This document shows, in pieces, positions 62,972-64,000 of a stretch of DNA of 64,000 nt. A program made the position numbers and the translations under genes. Each line of letters opens with the position of its first letter. The first letter of the stretch is position 1. Location: contig NZ_CP076718.1 in NCBI RefSeq assembly GCF_011682235.2, forward strand, positions 186,001 through 250,000, in the 5' to 3' direction. The notes beneath the pieces are model-generated. The model was not told the origin of the DNA. It saw nothing but the letters and a program-made list of their open reading frames with translations, and searched no databases. Source of the stretch: Rhodocaloribacter litoris (lineage in GTDB: Bacteria > Bacteroidota > Rhodothermia > Rhodothermales > ISCAR-4553).

Positions 62972-64000
62972 TTACCGGCCGCCCCCGACCTTCGCGAGCA
63001 CCTGCGAGACGGTGCAGCCGGCCGTGAACTCGTTCGCTTCAAACCGCGTGGCCAGCAGTCCTACCGCCGTCCCATCGGTAACGCGCACCGTGAGTTCATG
63101 CTCGCCGCTGCGCTTGGGCGAGCAGTACTCGAGCAGGTAATAACTGTTGGCCTCGTCCCGGATGAAGCCGGCGATCTCCTGGAAACGGGGCAGCAGGTCG
63201 TCGATACGGGAGGCGGCCACGAAGCCGTCCCGGCCGATCTCCGTCAGGGTGGCCTCATCGATCTCCCCCCCGAGGCCGATGGCATAGATCGACACGTCCG
63301 GCCTGGCACGCCGCACGGCCGTCATCGCCTCGGAGCGCGGTACCCGGCTGGCCTGGTCGGTACCGTCGGTGAAGAGCACGACCGTCCCGGCCGCGATGAT
63401 CTGCTCCCGCACGAGGACCTCCAGCCGTTGATCGATCTGATCGATGCCCTGCACGACGGCGCCGTAGAGGTTGGTCGAGTTGTCTTTCGGCAGGTCAGCT
63501 GTGATGTCTTCGATCCCGGCCAAGAGCAGATCCGGGTCGCTCGTCACCCCCACGAGCGGCACCAGCTCGGCCTGCCCATCGAACCACCAGATGCCCATCT
63601 CGATCTCGCCATAGCGGGGATCGTCGCGGGCAAACAGGGTCGCTTCGACGAAGCTCCGGGCCGCCGCCTTGAGCGGCTCCAGACTCTCGCTGGCGACGAT
63701 GCTCCCGCTCAGGTCCAGCAGGAGGGCCACGGTGAACCGGAACTGCCCCGCCTTCGGCACGATGCTCTGGCGGGACTCGAAGCGCGAGACGAGCTGCTCG
63801 TTCTCGAAGATGTCGAAGTTCGCCGGTTGCAGGCCCGGCACGGGCGCCCCGTCTTCCGTATCCACCTTGAACAGCAGGGACACGTTGGCGGGCGGCCGCG
63901 TCTGGTGCTCGATGAGGGCAACGTTGAGGGTCGCCGTCACGTCGCAGGTCTGAAAGATTTCGCAGCGGGCGGCCTCGTCGTTCGCATCGCAGCCGGCCAG
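62972..64000 (-). CDS. VWA-domain lipoprotein, N-terminal residues cut by window edge
   Basis: The frame is open to the window edge and begins LAGCDANDEAARCEIF there, i.e. inside a lipoprotein signal with the Cys of LAGC; only the first part of the signal lies outside. The body has a von Willebrand A domain with the MIDAS start ALLLDLSGSIVAS (DxSxS), DNSTNLYGAV (Thr) and TVVLFTDGTDQ (Asp). Such proteins bind metal-dependently to partner proteins in the periplasm. A second Cys pair, EYCSP and FTAGCTV, stands near the C terminus. The partner is not visible here. Confidence 0.88.
   Translation of the reverse strand: MAGCDANDEAARCEIFQTCDVTATLNVALIEHQTRPPANVSLLFKVDTEDGAPVPGLQPANFDIFENEQLVSRFESRQSIVPKAGQFRFTVALLLDLSGSIVASESLEPLKAAARSFVEATLFARDDPRYGEIEMGIWWFDGQAELVPLVGVTSDPDLLLAGIEDITADLPKDNSTNLYGAVVQGIDQIDQRLEVLVREQIIAAGTVVLFTDGTDQASRVPRSEAMTAVRRARPDVSIYAIGLGGEIDEATLTEIGRDGFVAASRIDDLLPRFQEIAGFIRDEANSYYLLEYCSPKRSGEHELTVRVTDGTAVGLLATRFEANEFTAGCTVSQVLAKVGGGR

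Overview
The window looks like a chromosomal piece of a high-GC member of the Rhodothermota/Bacteroidota (Rhodothermus-like). The signs are TonB-dependent receptors with N-terminal carboxypeptidase-regulatory-like domains, secreted proteins ending in Por/T9SS-type sorting tails, a CruF-CrtB carotenoid fusion of the kind described in Rhodothermus, and promoters resembling the Bacteroidota TTG / TAnnTTTG pattern. No rRNA, phage or CRISPR was seen. One intact insertion sequence and two tRNA genes are present.

Layout. 1-4.7 kb: end of an M20 peptidase, a DUF2461 protein, peptide deformylase, then a small His-rich membrane protein and a TonB receptor with acidic/His loops (likely metal uptake). 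4.9-10.6 kb (minus strand): a probable three-gene operon of large TonB receptor, secreted sorting-tail protein and OmpR/PhoB-type regulator, preceded by four boxes spaced exactly 11 bp apart, as in Pho boxes. 10.9-19.7 kb: M24 peptidase, creatininase-family protein and PfkB kinase (minus), then a GT2 glycosyltransferase, LapA-like protein, LD-carboxypeptidase, PurN and an acyl/acetyl-CoA synthetase (plus).

19.7-27.1 kb is the most coherent system: a B12-dependent light sensor (CarH) heads an operon with a CruF-CrtB-extra-domain fusion and phytoene desaturase CrtI. Divergent from carH are an SDR lacking the catalytic Tyr and an SDR-DUF2867 protein, a pair typical of light-induced clusters. A palindrome lies in the shared promoter region. 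27.2-34.4 kb holds two paralogous exported proteins flanking an Sfp-type phosphopantetheinyl transferase, a methyltransferase, a GWxTD lipoprotein, a DUF2784 protein and a WbqC-like protein. Tandem short repeats built on GTTGAACG fill many of the gaps.

34.5-40.3 kb: an ISAs1-family element with 10-bp target duplication sits just upstream of a visibly AT-richer block coding for a secreted gluzincin protease and a beta-propeller protein. 40.3-46.5 kb: deacetylase-like protein, HD hydrolase coupled to a histone-deacetylase-family protein, DUF4159 protein, tRNA-Val and a lipoprotein. 46.5-53.9 kb: secreted sensor/propeller-like protein with CHRD-like repeats, cytochrome c, a frameshifted LuxR regulator, tRNA-Arg, an FAD oxidoreductase and class I fructose-bisphosphate aldolase. 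54-64 kb: AAA+ ATPase, orphan Phd/YefM antitoxin, SF2 helicase, a 114-bp tandem duplication copying the recG 3' end, RecG, a lone receiver protein, a small DUF3606-like protein, a secreted metallo-beta-lactamase-fold hydrolase and a VWA lipoprotein cut by the window edge.
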